Source of the DNA: Basidiobolus meristosporus CBS 931.73
Lineage: Eukaryota; Basidiobolomycota; Basidiobolomycetes; Basidiobolales; Basidiobolaceae
Direction of reading: 5' to 3'
Assembly: GCA_002104905.1 (NCBI GenBank)
Contig: MCFE01000407.1
Coordinates: 16,411-80,410, forward strand
Length of the DNA stretch: 64,000 nt
Positions 1-9,267 of this stretch are shown in pieces. The position numbers were made by a program, and so were the translations under genes. Below the pieces are notes generated by a model. It saw only the letters and a program-made list of their open reading frames with translations, did no database searches and was not told the DNA's origin. The number at the start of each line of letters is the position of its first letter. The first letter of the stretch is position 1.

Positions 1-233
1 GTTCCCAAGTGGGAATTCCCCTACCAACGCACCGCCTATTGTTGCTTTCCGACTATTTTTTTCGGGAATTCTTCTGGAGCATGAATCCCAATCTTATTGG
101 GTTTCAAACTTTACCATCGTTTATGGCGCGGTATGATTGGCCGCTGATTCCCATTTAATAATGTACATAGATCTTTATTTACAATGACCGTGTCTGGCGA
201 CAAGTTGGGATGGATGGCCACGAACGAACGGCA
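1..233. other. 3' flank of the LRR gene
   Basis: This stretch lies downstream of the minus-strand LRR stop codon. Apart from a polyadenylation signal I see no gene. A short imperfect palindrome (TGGGAATTCCC near position 10) and a second GGGAATTC (65-72) are present but have no assigned role. Confidence 0.5.
174..179 (-). terminator. AATAAA polyadenylation signal of the LRR gene
   Basis: Read on the minus strand this is AATAAA, 55-60 nt beyond the TAG stop of the LRR gene at 234-236. The distance is normal for a fungal 3' end. Confidence 0.6.
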
Positions 234-2294
234 CTATTTGACCAGCAGCACACACAGTGCCAGCATGAACGACACGAACGACAACGACGGGGAATCCACC
301 ACCACCGCGGATCCGGCGGCGGCAACGGCGTTGATGGCTCTTGCTGGAATGGATGTCAGTATCGGGAGAGGCGCGCGTGGGGTGGTTGGGGACCGGGGCT
401 ACTTACGGGAGCAGTCGAGATGGCACTGAAATGCCAGCGTGCCGCGATCACTAATCCTATCGTTGGACGGACAGCCGTTGAGGGGATTAGGTTGCACCTT
501 GCAGAAGGTCAGGTTCTTCGGGGCGGGGACGTCGGGGAAAATGCTGTTGAGCGCGTTGAGATGAATGGCTCTGGAGGGGGATGTTTAAGTGACCGCGCAG
601 TCAGGGACAGCAATGAGAGACACGAACAAACGCTGAAGTCGCTCCAGGTCACCCAGAGAGCCTGGGACCGGCCCCGCAAGCTGGTTCTGAGAAAGGTCAC
701 TGGCCGATATGGGTTAGTGGGAATCCGCGGTGGGTCAGGGCGATCACTTACAGTCGCTCGAGGTTTTTCAGCTCGCCGATGGTACTGGGAATGGATCCGA
801 TGAGCTTGTTGTGCGACATGTCACTAGGATCGAGATGTTTAGAACACACGGGGGATGAGCGGATCCAATTGGTGTGGCACATACAGGGTCATCAAATTGG
901 TTAGACCGGTATACGGGCCGGGGATGTTCCCTTGGATCTTGTTATGGCTTATGGAACTAGAGTAGATCAGGTTAGCGATGGCGCTGGCGATGGCGATGTG
1001 ATTGGTAACGCCACTGACATGACTCGAAGCTCGACGCATCGTGCTAAGCCTTCGGGCAAGGGTCCTTCCAGCATGTTATGCCTCAAATATCTTTCGCCGA
1101 GGCGCATTAGTGTTGTATCGGTATTTGAGACAATGCGGAACTTACAATGAACGCAGCTTGGCCAGGTTTCCAATGGCGTCGGGGAGATTCCCTCGGAGTT
1201 GATTGTAATCTAGGGAGCTAACCGGTTGGGTAAGAAGGTCATTTCGGGAGAAGATCGCAAGCGACGAGCCTCGTACAGAATCTCCAGACTACTCAGCTTG
1301 AAGATCACCGGTGGGAGAGCATCGGCAAACTGGTTGCTGCTCAGGAATCTGTCATGTACGTTGGTTAGCCGGTGGCTGGTGCGCATGGGAAATCCTGTAG
1401 AACCCACAATCCCCTGAGATTCATTAAGCGATCCATGGATTCCGGAAGACTGGTGAACGAGTTGTTCTTCAGATGCCTACGAAGCCTGGGTGAGTTTGAG
1501 GTCATCGGGGATGGGCACAGATACTCACAGGCTTTGCAGGCTGCTCATCCCGCCCACGAAATCTCCGATTGCCCCGCCGAGGTTATTCTCGTCCAGATTC
1601 CTGTGGTGCGGGTGGTTAGTACACCGGATGGGCCAACGGATCGCCAGACAGCCCTTACAGGGAGAGGAGTGTCGACAGCGCGCCAAAGGAGTTCGGAAGC
1701 GGCCCAGACAGCTGATTCTTGCTGAGATCTCTGAAGGAGAAACGCGTTTAGATCCTCTTCCAACCACGAAGACTACACACTGCAGACGAACAAAATAAGT
1801 AAGCTTGATAGTTGCCCGATTTCAGCGGGGATTGCTCCCGAGACACCATTTGCCGAGAGTCGAATCGCCTTGACTCTCCCACTGTTGTTGCATGCGATGC
1901 CATGCCAGCTGCAGCAGCTCAGGGGATCCTGTGAGTCCCAGCCATCTTTGTTGAGCCACATGAGGCCATTCATGGTGGAATAGATCGTTCTCAGGACCCT
2001 GCAGTCTGCTAGTAGGCTTGTCTGCTGGGCCTCGTTTAGCGTGACACCAGGGGGGAGGCCCGCGACGACAATTCCCCCTGGGCTGCGGGCTTCCTGTTCT
2101 GAGGGAGTCTCGACGACATCGATGTCTTCAGGAGGCTCCGGAAGCTCATCAGAGGCTCCGGGGAGGGGCTGACCATCAGAGGGTCGTGGGCCCGGTTCGT
2201 CCGAAGTGCCTTTCCCCCCTGGTTCTTGGGAAGAAGCCAAGTTGTTTAAGAGTAGCCAAGAGCTGAGGATCAGCCAAATCAATCGAAGTTCCAT
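234..2294 (-). CDS. secreted or GPI-anchored leucine-rich-repeat protein, 12 exons
   Basis: Proposed exons on the minus strand: 2294-1792, 1730-1659, 1600-1529, 1476-1408, 1348-1277, 1217-1146, 1090-1019, 956-885, 823-752, 699-628, 570-407, 343-234. They sum to 1422 nt (473 residues) without a stop. All 11 introns are 52-63 nt, begin GT, end AG, and interrupt codons in the same phase; several carry CTAAC-like branch sites. Residues 1-22 form a signal peptide. A Pro/Glu-rich stretch follows (about 24-74). A plant-like N-terminal cap contains CCSWHGIAC at about 127-135. About ten 24-residue repeats of the L-x-L-x-x-N-x-L-x-G-x-(I/L)-P type come next, then a Cys-rich C-terminal cap. The last exon ends in a small-residue stretch and a hydrophobic tail (SFVSFMLALCVLLVK), which fits a GPI signal or membrane anchor. 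No kinase domain is present. Expected role: cell-surface or wall protein making protein contacts; the ligand is unknown. Starting at the ATG at 2294 puts the signal peptide at the N-terminus. Confidence 0.88.
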
Positions 2295-2337
2295 CTTTCT
2301 TCTGATCCACAAAGGTAGCCACCTGACCTCGCTAGCT

Positions 2338-2344
2338 TTTTATA
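2338..2344 (-). promoter_or_regulatory. TATA box of the LRR gene
   Basis: TATAAAA on the minus strand, 44 nt upstream of the proposed ATG. The spacing implies a very short 5' leader. Functional use is inferred from position only. Confidence 0.5.
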
Positions 2345-2761
2345 GAAGCCATTGGCCATATGTAGTAACCTGGGCGTGGAGAACCCAAGGTTGTCTCCAG
2401 CTTGCCTAATCCATCTTTGCAGTGGTTGGGGGACCCATGTAAGTGACTGCGCATACCGAAGAGCAACGTGCCACCTGGAAAAGGTTGCATTGAAGAGCCA
2501 GACGGCGTGGGCTAGCACCAACATCATTCGTGCACTGCAACACACATGTGAAGAGGACGATCGCGCGCTTCCGTGCTCGTCCCGCATGCGGTCCCGGCGA
2601 AGAGGATTCACCAGCAGCTGACCAATGCCAAGGTGAAACTGGAGAAGATCCCTCAATGCAGCCGCATGGATCGGAGAAACCATCAGTGAAAGGAACCTCC
2701 CATAGACAAATAATGGTTCCCAGATCGGCCAAGTAGCCGCGCGAGTGTTGTCGATATCTAG

Positions 2762-2802
2762 AACATCCACATCCGCATTCACAACCGCATCCACATCCAC
2801 GG
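2762..2802. repeat. pyrimidine/purine-skewed hexamer microsatellite
   Basis: Degenerate tandem copies of a CCACAT-like hexamer (CCACAT, CCGCAT, CAACCG, CATCCA). The C-rich strand is plus, as in the other hexamer repeats of the host region. Confidence 0.6.
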
Positions 2803-3171
2803 TGATTCACAATTACGTGGACGCGTGAGGAGTTCGCCAATGAACCAAGATAACTGCGCAACACTGTCGGCCAATGCCAACGGCCGCTCTGCGCGAGGCC
2901 TAGATTTCGGAATTCCAAGGCGGAGCAGAGATAGGCGGCAGCTGGATGAAACCCTAATCATCGGAAGATCAGCGAGCAGGACGTGCGCTGAAGCTGCTCA
3001 CAAATCGAGCAGCGTGTTCCACTCACCCGGCGAGTTATGGAAATCGGTTTCGCACCATTTTAGGCTCCAACCATCTCGGAATCCGGGGCCACCGATAGGT
3101 TCCTGAAAACACCACGGCTCGGCCTGCTGTTCCAGCAACGGATCGAGCTCAATCTCAAAAGGAACCAGCCA

Positions 3172-3212
3172 TCCACTATCCACTATCCACCGTCGACCGT
3201 CGACCGTCCACC
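3172..3212. repeat. short tandem repeats CACTATC and GTCGACC
   Basis: Two adjacent small tandem arrays lie in the shared intergenic region: CACTATC twice, then CGTCGAC twice running into CGTCCAC. Confidence 0.6.
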
Positions 3213-3512
3213 CGCCACCAACCTCGAGTCAGCACTCCTGGCGCCGCTCCAACGGCCATGGCGAACGTTCCCGATTTCATCACGAGAATGTGGCGAATTT
3301 AATACTGCATAGCTCGTTTGTACCAACCATACGTTGATACAAAGCATCATCGGGCTGCCAATCAGCTGGGGCTGCATAGCATGGATCGGTCAAACTGGAT
3401 TGCTCTTCCAGAACGGCAACAACAAAGCTTCATGCGATTTGCATTTAGATCTCGCTCAGCCTCACTACGCTCGGCGGCGATTCAGTTCCTTTGCCCGGTC
3501 ATATTGGATCCG

Positions 3513-3519
3513 TATAAAT
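3513..3519 (+). promoter_or_regulatory. TATA box of the bZIP gene
   Basis: TATAAAT, about 80 nt upstream of the point where the bZIP frame becomes open (3566) and 240 nt upstream of its first in-frame ATG. It is followed by an A-rich stretch suitable for initiation. Confidence 0.5.
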
Positions 3520-3656
3520 TAAAATACCCGGGTTTCACAAAAATAAACTAGCTGCGCCTTGATAGTCTGCTTGGCGTAGAGATCCAAGGCACTGCTTGGT
3601 TGGACCGATACATCACCCAGCCCTCTTCACCTCCCCCGCTTCCTCTCCCGTGGCCA

Positions 3657-3740
3657 ATGGATCATCCTTGCCATTCCATTCCTTCCCCCACCGAGAACCA
3701 ACACCGGCCGAATATAAATTCGACGTGGATCCACTGCTGA
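3657..3740 (+). promoter_or_regulatory. possible upstream ORF of 27 codons ahead of bZIP
   Basis: An ATG at 3657 opens a frame that ends in TGA at 3738-3740, 17 nt before the first in-frame bZIP ATG at 3758. If transcription starts near 3540, this is the first ATG of the mRNA and would repress or condition translation of the main ORF. The alternative is that an upstream exon supplies the true bZIP start and this ATG is simply internal and out of frame. Confidence 0.35.
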
Positions 3741-3757
3741 CTTCTGTTTCACCGCAT

Positions 3758-4882
3758 ATGATTACTGAACCATTGCCCACCCCCACCCCCATCCACACGC
3801 TAATGGATCAGTTTGCCAACGGTAAGAATGGTGCAATGAACGAGGGGGCCGAGTTCAATCCAGTTTTCTCCGCCGATTATCTAAGCAACAGCGACAACGA
3901 TGCCGACCCTCTTCACTACGACAACTCGAACATCTCCGACACCCACAACAGCGTGAGCGAGGACGAGTTCCTCATGAACTACAACTTCGGCTCCAACGTC
4001 GTCACCCAGCCCAACTTCACCCACGACATGATCGCCCAGAGCTCGCTCGCTCCATCAGCCGATTTCGACTCGCGATTGAGCTCCAGCAAGTTCGACTGGA
4101 GCTCCTTCAGCAACCCCGGCCCCAACGGGCCCATCCCCGGCGTACCCATGAGCAACATGCCCATCCTCGTGAGCAACCCCTTCGACCCGACGTCCCAGCG
4201 TCGCTCCAGCCTTCCCGGGGACTCCGACGGGGCGGACTTCGCCGCGATCGGGGACCTGAACCACCGGAAGCGCGTCTTCTCCTGGGCCGACATGAACCAT
4301 ACCAGCTATTTCGGCCCCGACATGGACTTTGCCCAATCAGTGCGCCGCTCTTCCGTCAACATCCCACTTCAAGACGTGCGCAACCATGCCTCCTACATGA
4401 ACCCATACGCTGCCAAGGTCCCCACCCACCTGAACCTCGCCCAGCCCCATCCCCATCCCGCCCCCAACTCCAGCGAGCCAAATCGCCATGGCTTCCCGCT
4501 GGACGAGGCGCTGTCGAACTCTCCCTCCTTCCCCACAGAAGATGTCAAGCACAAGACGAAAAGCAAGAAGTCAAGGAGCGCGGCCATGGCCGCCCCGGAG
4601 AAGAAGCACCTACCGAACGGGGTGGACAGCCTTGGGCCCGAGGCCCCACAGCAGTCGGTGGTGGAGCGCCGCCTGAACCGGAGGCGGGAGAGGAACCGAC
4701 TGGCCGCGCGACGCAGCAGGGAGAAACGCACCCAGTTCTTGAGGGACCTCGAGGGGTTGAACGACTCCCTTCGTAACGAGAACAACGCACTCAAAGGGAA
4801 GCTTTGTGAGGTGCTGCGGGAGCTGGAGATGTTGCGTGGGTCGGCCACACAGGAGGGGAGCTCCGCTTCCAATCATTCCTGA
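3758..4882 (+). CDS. bZIP transcription factor
   Basis: Nuclear DNA-binding regulator. The frame is open from 3566 (after a TAG at 3563), but the first in-frame ATG is 3758, giving 374 residues. The 54 codons before it (EPTPAEYKFDVDPLL and similar) look coding, so the true start may be in an unseen upstream exon or at a non-AUG codon. The N-terminal two thirds is Ser/Pro/Asn/Asp-rich, typical of activation regions. It holds three basic-phosphosite motifs: RRSSL, RKRVFS and RRSSV, all PKA-like. The bZIP is close to the C-terminus. Its basic region NRLAARRSR matches N-x-x-A-A-x-x-S-R and is preceded by RRLNRRRE. A leucine zipper follows with heptad positions L-L-L-V-L and an Asn at a core position. 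About 15 Ser-rich residues end the protein. No introns were seen in the ORF. The general ATF/CREB-like class is likely; the exact orthologue is not identified. Confidence 0.85.
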   Translation: MITEPLPTPTPIHTLMDQFANGKNGAMNEGAEFNPVFSADYLSNSDNDADPLHYDNSNISDTHNSVSEDEFLMNYNFGSNVVTQPNFTHDMIAQSSLAPSADFDSRLSSSKFDWSSFSNPGPNGPIPGVPMSNMPILVSNPFDPTSQRRSSLPGDSDGADFAAIGDLNHRKRVFSWADMNHTSYFGPDMDFAQSVRRSSVNIPLQDVRNHASYMNPYAAKVPTHLNLAQPHPHPAPNSSEPNRHGFPLDEALSNSPSFPTEDVKHKTKSKKSRSAAMAAPEKKHLPNGVDSLGPEAPQQSVVERRLNRRRERNRLAARRSREKRTQFLRDLEGLNDSLRNENNALKGKLCEVLRELEMLRGSATQEGSSASNHS

Positions 4883-5260
4883 CTCGGAACATCCTCTAGA
4901 CAACATGCGATCCCCATCACCCACATCCGGCACACTCCATTTCCATCCAACTTACCCTTCCACCACCAACGCCAACACCAACACCAACCAACACCATCCC
5001 CTTCCCTATCCCCCATCCCCCAAACACCTTCAACCCCAACTCCACCACCACCGCGAACATGTCCGCTACTGATTGCGTTCACCGTGTAAAAATGATCGAG
5101 CCCATGTACAATTACTCCCTTGCTTTTGGGGTCCCTTCCAGTGCACGGTCTATTTAATGCTGTATTATAGAGTGCGTTTTTCAAGTCCCGTCCCCGTTCC
5201 CGTTCCCGTTCGTGTTTTGGCCCCTCCATTCATCGGCCTAATAAAGCGACCATTCCTCGA
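4883..5260 (+). other. 3' UTR region of the bZIP gene
   Basis: Strongly C- and A-rich on the plus strand, with ACCAAC/GCCAAC tandem units near 4965-4995 and CCCGTT units near 5190-5210. It ends in a polyadenylation signal. ORFs crossing it are explained by the lack of stop codons in C-rich repeats. Confidence 0.5.
5240..5245 (+). terminator. AATAAA polyadenylation signal of the bZIP gene
   Basis: Canonical AATAAA about 360 nt after the bZIP stop, at the end of the C-rich 3' UTR. Confidence 0.55.
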
Positions 5261-5339
5261 AGACATCCACTCGTTCGGTGTGCTCCCTTCGTTCTCCATC
5301 CAACCCTCGCTCAGTCGTTCATCCCCCTACCTTACCATC

Positions 5340-5375
5340 TTTCCATCACCATCACCATCCCCATCCCCACCACGG
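5340..5375. repeat. CCATCA/CCATCC hexamer microsatellite
   Basis: Tandem CCATCA then CCATCC units on the plus strand. One of several C-rich hexamer arrays in the host-type DNA. Confidence 0.65.
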
Positions 5376-5735
5376 GGTCGCCCCGCCCCCGCCTATCCTA
5401 TCGACATCGGGCTGATACATGGCAATGGCTCTGGAAATGTTCCAATACGTCCCCAGGGTCGTTCCACCGGCTGATTGGACGTCAGGTAGGGTTGAACGGA
5501 GTCGGAATTGGAACGGGAAGCTTCGAATGGGGAGGGGCGAGAACGCTAATGGGTGCCCGGCAGCATGAGGTCGCATTCCCCGCTGGCGGAGCGAGGGACA
5601 TGGGAAGGCGGAGGGAGGGGTGGGAGCGGGGGGGAGAGAAGGGGCGGTCGGGGGATCGGGGATAGGTTACGTAGGGAACATCGAGGCCATGGATTGGTGC
5701 GCTCTCCTCGCACTCAAGTCCACCCAACCTCGTGC

Positions 5736-6195
5736 GATAAAACCTGGCCCCCTCCTACGCCCACCCTATCCTGGCCCCCTTCCCGTTTCCATTCCCATTC
5801 CCATTCCCACCATCCCCCACGGGAACTCCCTTCCACTTTCGGCCATGGATCTCCCGGTCCCTCCCGTCTCCGGTGTTCCGGGCGCAGCGCCCATTCCCCT
5901 GGGGACCGATCCTGTCCCTCACGCTGGCTTGTCCACCCAACCGCCGGGAATCCGGTCATCGGCTGATCCTTCAACCGGCACGCATTCAACAATGCTAACA
6001 CTGACATGGAAATCTCTACTGGTGCACCATCCAAGGCCTCTTTTACTGCTTGGTGCTTGGCAACCTGAACCGAACAGGCATAGACCAATAGTGTACCCTT
6101 TTCATGGCTATCCTTTGGACCATCTTCGGATCTGGCTGGATCTTTGGCCCTGGATCACTGGTGTGAAGTTCTGTTGGAGGAAGAGTTCTCCATGA
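5736..6195 (+). other. possible promoter and 5' end of a host gene truncated by transposons
   Basis: A GATAAAA box (5736-5742) is followed by a pyrimidine-rich leader. An ATG at 5845 lies in a strong context (GCCATGG) and opens a Pro-rich frame beginning MDLPVPPVSGVPG. About 45 codons in, the sequence becomes AT-rich and on the minus strand resembles copia pol, so the remaining frame to 6195 is transposon readthrough. I infer a host gene whose body was lost or displaced by insertion. No domain is recognisable and the frame may be chance. Confidence 0.25.
5782..5812. repeat. CCATTC hexamer microsatellite
   Basis: Four to five consecutive TTCCCA/CCATTC units on the plus strand in a GC-rich presumptive promoter region. 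Confidence 0.7.
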
Positions 6196-6400
6196 TCCTA
6201 CTCTGGCCTGAATTCAATCCTTGGTGGACTTGCAACCATATTTTGGCCATCATTCAAGGCAATGTGGGGTGAGGTGTCTGCCCTGGAACAGAACAAACCT
6301 GTCATTGATATGGCTGGGTTTCCTACCTGGATGATCTGGAGTTGAGAGTCATCATTGTTACCCCCTGAAATATATGGCCCTATCCTCCTGACATACCCTT
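5986..6400 (-). pseudogene. decayed copia-type fragment (region before RT)
   Basis: On the minus strand the translation contains KHQAVKEALDG. This aligns with the block K-H/P-Q-T-V-K-E-A-L that precedes the reverse transcriptase in copia family B (for example near 52670). The rest is too decayed to assign. It is the first transposon sequence after the host DNA and marks the composition boundary. It is not close enough to families A or B to be placed in either. Confidence 0.4.
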
Positions 6401-7139
6401 CTCTCTGCTCATGACTGAAGAGTTAATGCATTGCTCATGTTGGAAAGCTTTTGCCCCCACTGATTCCCCCATCTTAAGTATCACTGGTTGTGGATTGATT
6501 CCATATTCTAACTATTGGCTTATTGATTGCCAGCACTGCTGTAACTGTGTGCTGAACTTCTGTACATTTCCACTATGGAAAAATAATCTCCTTGGTGTTG
6601 GTAATTGGACAGTAGTAATGTGTGTGAGTGGTGGAGTACATTCTTAGGATTTTGCATGTCTCATAGTAACATCATTCATTGTGTCCAAAAAGCCAGCCAT
6701 CATGCAGATGGCTTGGGTCTCTTCAATTCATATAGTGTTATGTGCTTTGACATGACAGCTACTCACTGGTATCCCACCAGATTGCATATCAAACTCATCC
6801 AGTAATCAATAGGGGTAACTATCCAGGCATGGTGGTGCCTGAGGCCCAGATATCAATGAGACAACCATCAGATTTCTCCTTTGATACCAAGAGATTGGTG
6901 GTAGATTCAGGTTGCTGAGAATCAGTGGCCAGTAGGATTTGCTGGTAAAGTGCTTGTTTGATGAGGATCCATCAAGAGCCAAGGCAAAGGCATAGCCATG
7001 CATACCTTCTAAGCAGCCCTTACTTCTCAGTTGTTTGCAATGTTGTTTTCAACTGTATTGGGAGTGCCTGCACTTGATTGATACTGAGGGTGATACCTTA
7101 TAGCCTCACAATATTTGTTGGACTGCATGTGCTTCTTCA
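6401..7139 (-). pseudogene. Tnp2-like transposase fragment
   Basis: Minus-strand translation in pieces gives FALALDGSS, WPLILSNLNLPP and MQSNKYCEAI. This is the same core found at 46300-46650 and 51450-51800. The D of ALDG aligns with the first catalytic Asp of Tnp2-type (CACTA-like) transposases. The sequence below 6800 corresponds to the C-terminal half (GDTPAI block onward), with frameshifts. It is interrupted at 7140 by a copia LTR. Non-functional. Confidence 0.6.
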
Positions 7140-7887
7140 TGTTGTAAGGGTTCTGGAGATTTGCAAAGTGATTGGGAGAACAAGTAGATCCTGTAGTTTT
7201 CACTTTGTGATCTAATGAATGAAAAAGTGGTATTTTACTTCCACAAGGTATTGGCAAAGTGAACACATAAAACATGATCAGAAAAGTCCCAAGAGCATGT
7301 GAGCAGTGTCTGGGGCTGCATGGACAATCTTTGAGAAATTTCATGCTCTGGACACTGGATGTTGTGGATGAAAGTACTCTAATCCCATTATGGAACTTGG
7401 TTGGAGTTCTCTAGACTTCCAGGTAATGCTCTTGGTGACTAAGTTAGGTGAATATTGAGGTGCAATTCCAAGTCTTTAAAACACTCCCACTCAACTAAAT
7501 ACTCATAGTCACTAGTCCAATTGTTATTGAGATCTCAATTGGTTTCTAGCTAATGGTTTGGTAAATATGTCTTCAACCATTTCATCTGAAGGAAAGTAAG
7601 CTAGATTAACTGGGTTACTCACTAGTAGCTTCACATGTCAAATGATGTTTGACATCTATGTGCCTAGACCCAGCATGAAAAGATGGATTTCTACCTAATT
7701 GTATACAATCTTAATAACTTAAAATAATGCAGTAGGGGCTTTTTGACGCAAGCCTAAGTCTTGAAAAGCTTTCTTAACCACATTACTGCTTTAGTTGCTT
7801 CAAATGGTGTCATATACTCTGTCTCTGCGGTGGATAGTGCTATAGTTGGTTTCATTCTTGAGTTCCATCACATTGCTCCTTTACATT

Positions 7888-8208
7888 CTCTAAGAAAGAA
7901 AGATTAAGAAAAGGCCAGCCAAATACCACCATAATATTGGCTGAATTTCAAATTTCTCAAAGCTGACAACTCTCAATACACTAGAGTACTAGCTATTAGT
8001 TGGGTAAGTGGACATATTCTCCAAGAGGAGACCAGGTTGACTAGCATTTGTGCCAAGCTTGATAGCTACCCACCGACTACTTCCATTATAAGTATAACTG
8101 AAAATTTGAGCAGAAAACATCAGCTGAATTCCAGCAAAATACCATTAGAACACCAGCAGAATACTGGCTGAGATTCAGAGGAATTCATGTTTGAGATCTT
8201 TTGAAGGG
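7888..8208 (+). repeat. 319-bp MITE family (M2), copy 1
   Basis: Aligns end to end with 16040-16358. The ends are decayed forms of CCCTAAGA...TCTTAGGG. The interior has repeated CAGCAAAATACC/CAGCAGAATACC units. Confidence 0.7.
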
Positions 8209-8385
8209 AATTCTCTCACTTTGTGATCCCAGACCTTCAAGTTACCTCCTACATTTATATACATTTGTTGGCTATTGCCTCTCTTCCACACTCCTTACTT
8301 TCTAACTCAACCAATGATCCTACTTTTTATGCATACAAACTAGTCTATTTCCATTGAATCATCAGTTGTAGCTCAACTGACTCTA
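8209..8385 (+). repeat. 3' part of the ~360-bp repeat family (M3)
   Basis: Contains GGCTATTGCCTC and CACACTCCTTAC, shared in the same order with 10040-10200 and 34380-34520. Only the distal half is present. Confidence 0.6.
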
Positions 8386-9267
8386 GGGCTGATTCAAGGC
8401 CCTGGAACTTGTCCCTCAGGCTACTCAGGATGGTAATTATCACATTGACTTCAGTGGTTTGTACACTCACATATTCCATCTCATTAGCCAACAGGGTAGC
8501 TCTTTTAAATAGATTTTTCATTTATTCTCCTAGCCACATCTTTGCAGTAGAGAATTTGCATCTAAGATATGTTTTCTTAGCAGCAGTAGCATCAATGGTA
8601 GGTGTCTTCTAATGCATTCCAGGAATTTTTTGCCATTTTACACTTGAGTGTTGAATCAGCAATTTGACTTCAACATTAAGGCAAAACACACTTGAAGACA
8701 CTTTGTTCTTTACTCTGGTATTTAAGGCTTCCTCTCCCACACTTTTAGGAGGGCATTCTTCCTCCAAAACAATATCCCAAAGGCCTCTTTCCTGCAGTCA
8801 CATCTTCATCTTCACAATCAAGACTTAGTGTTAGATCTATCCCACTATTCAGCCAACAGAAAAATACTGGTAATAGTAGTGGTAGACATTGCCAAGAGTG
8901 ACAGTTTGGGGTTTATAGCCAGTAGTAAAAGTCTTGGAGATATTAGAAGTGATTTGGATAACAAGTATATTATCTGGTGTCACTTTAATCATTTATTGAA
9001 TATAAAAGCTGTATTTATACTTCAATATGATCTTGGCAAAGCAAGCACAAAGGGTTTGCTAGGAAAGGTCTCAAGAACAAGTATGCAAAGTTAAGGGCTG
9101 TTTGGACAACTTTGAAAATTAAATATTCTGAGAACCTAATGTTTTGGTTAAAGTATCTAGGTAAATCCCAACAAGAAGTTTGGTCAGTATCCGCTAAGAC
9201 TGGTAGGTAGTAATCTAGATGACTAAGTTGGGTGAATACTTAGGTAGAATTACAAATTATATCAACT

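Larger units (their letters stand above)
2345..3512. other. divergent intergenic region between the LRR and bZIP genes
   Basis: About 1.2 kb separates the two divergent promoters. Several open frames cross it, but none has a recognisable domain or convincing coding character. It contains short tandem repeats: CCACAT/CCGCAT-type units at about 2762-2800 and GTCGACC/CACTATC units at about 3172-3212. It probably carries regulatory sites for both genes; I cannot assign them. Confidence 0.45.
7140..9267 (-). mobile_element. copia family B element, antisense, internally deleted
   Basis: Both LTRs are present: 7140-7483 and 8921-9267, each starting TGTTGTAA-like and 344-347 bp long. Between them only the RNase H end (7484-7887, minus strand) and gag (about 8386-8907, minus strand) of family B remain. 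Protease, integrase and reverse transcriptase are missing. A MITE (7888-8208) and a piece of another repeat (8209-8385) sit at the deletion point. A decayed primer-binding site is at 8908-8920. The element interrupts a Tnp2 remnant. No matching target-site duplication is visible. Confidence 0.8.

Noticed and set aside
210-803. Plus-strand 197-codon ORF opposite the LRR gene
   Set aside because: Antisense shadow of LRR exons and introns; no domain, and the minus-strand exons explain the region fully.
2406-2918. Minus-strand 170-codon ORF in the divergent intergenic region, with overlapping frames on both strands
   Set aside because: No motif, passes through a microsatellite, and overlapping frames on both strands are expected in GC-rich DNA.
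4055-4933. Minus-strand ORFs of 93-159 codons under the bZIP gene
   Set aside because: Shadows of the bZIP coding sequence.
5073-5727. ORFs in the C-rich 3' UTR and downstream DNA
   Set aside because: Open only because C-rich hexamer repeats lack stop codons; no protein-like sequence.
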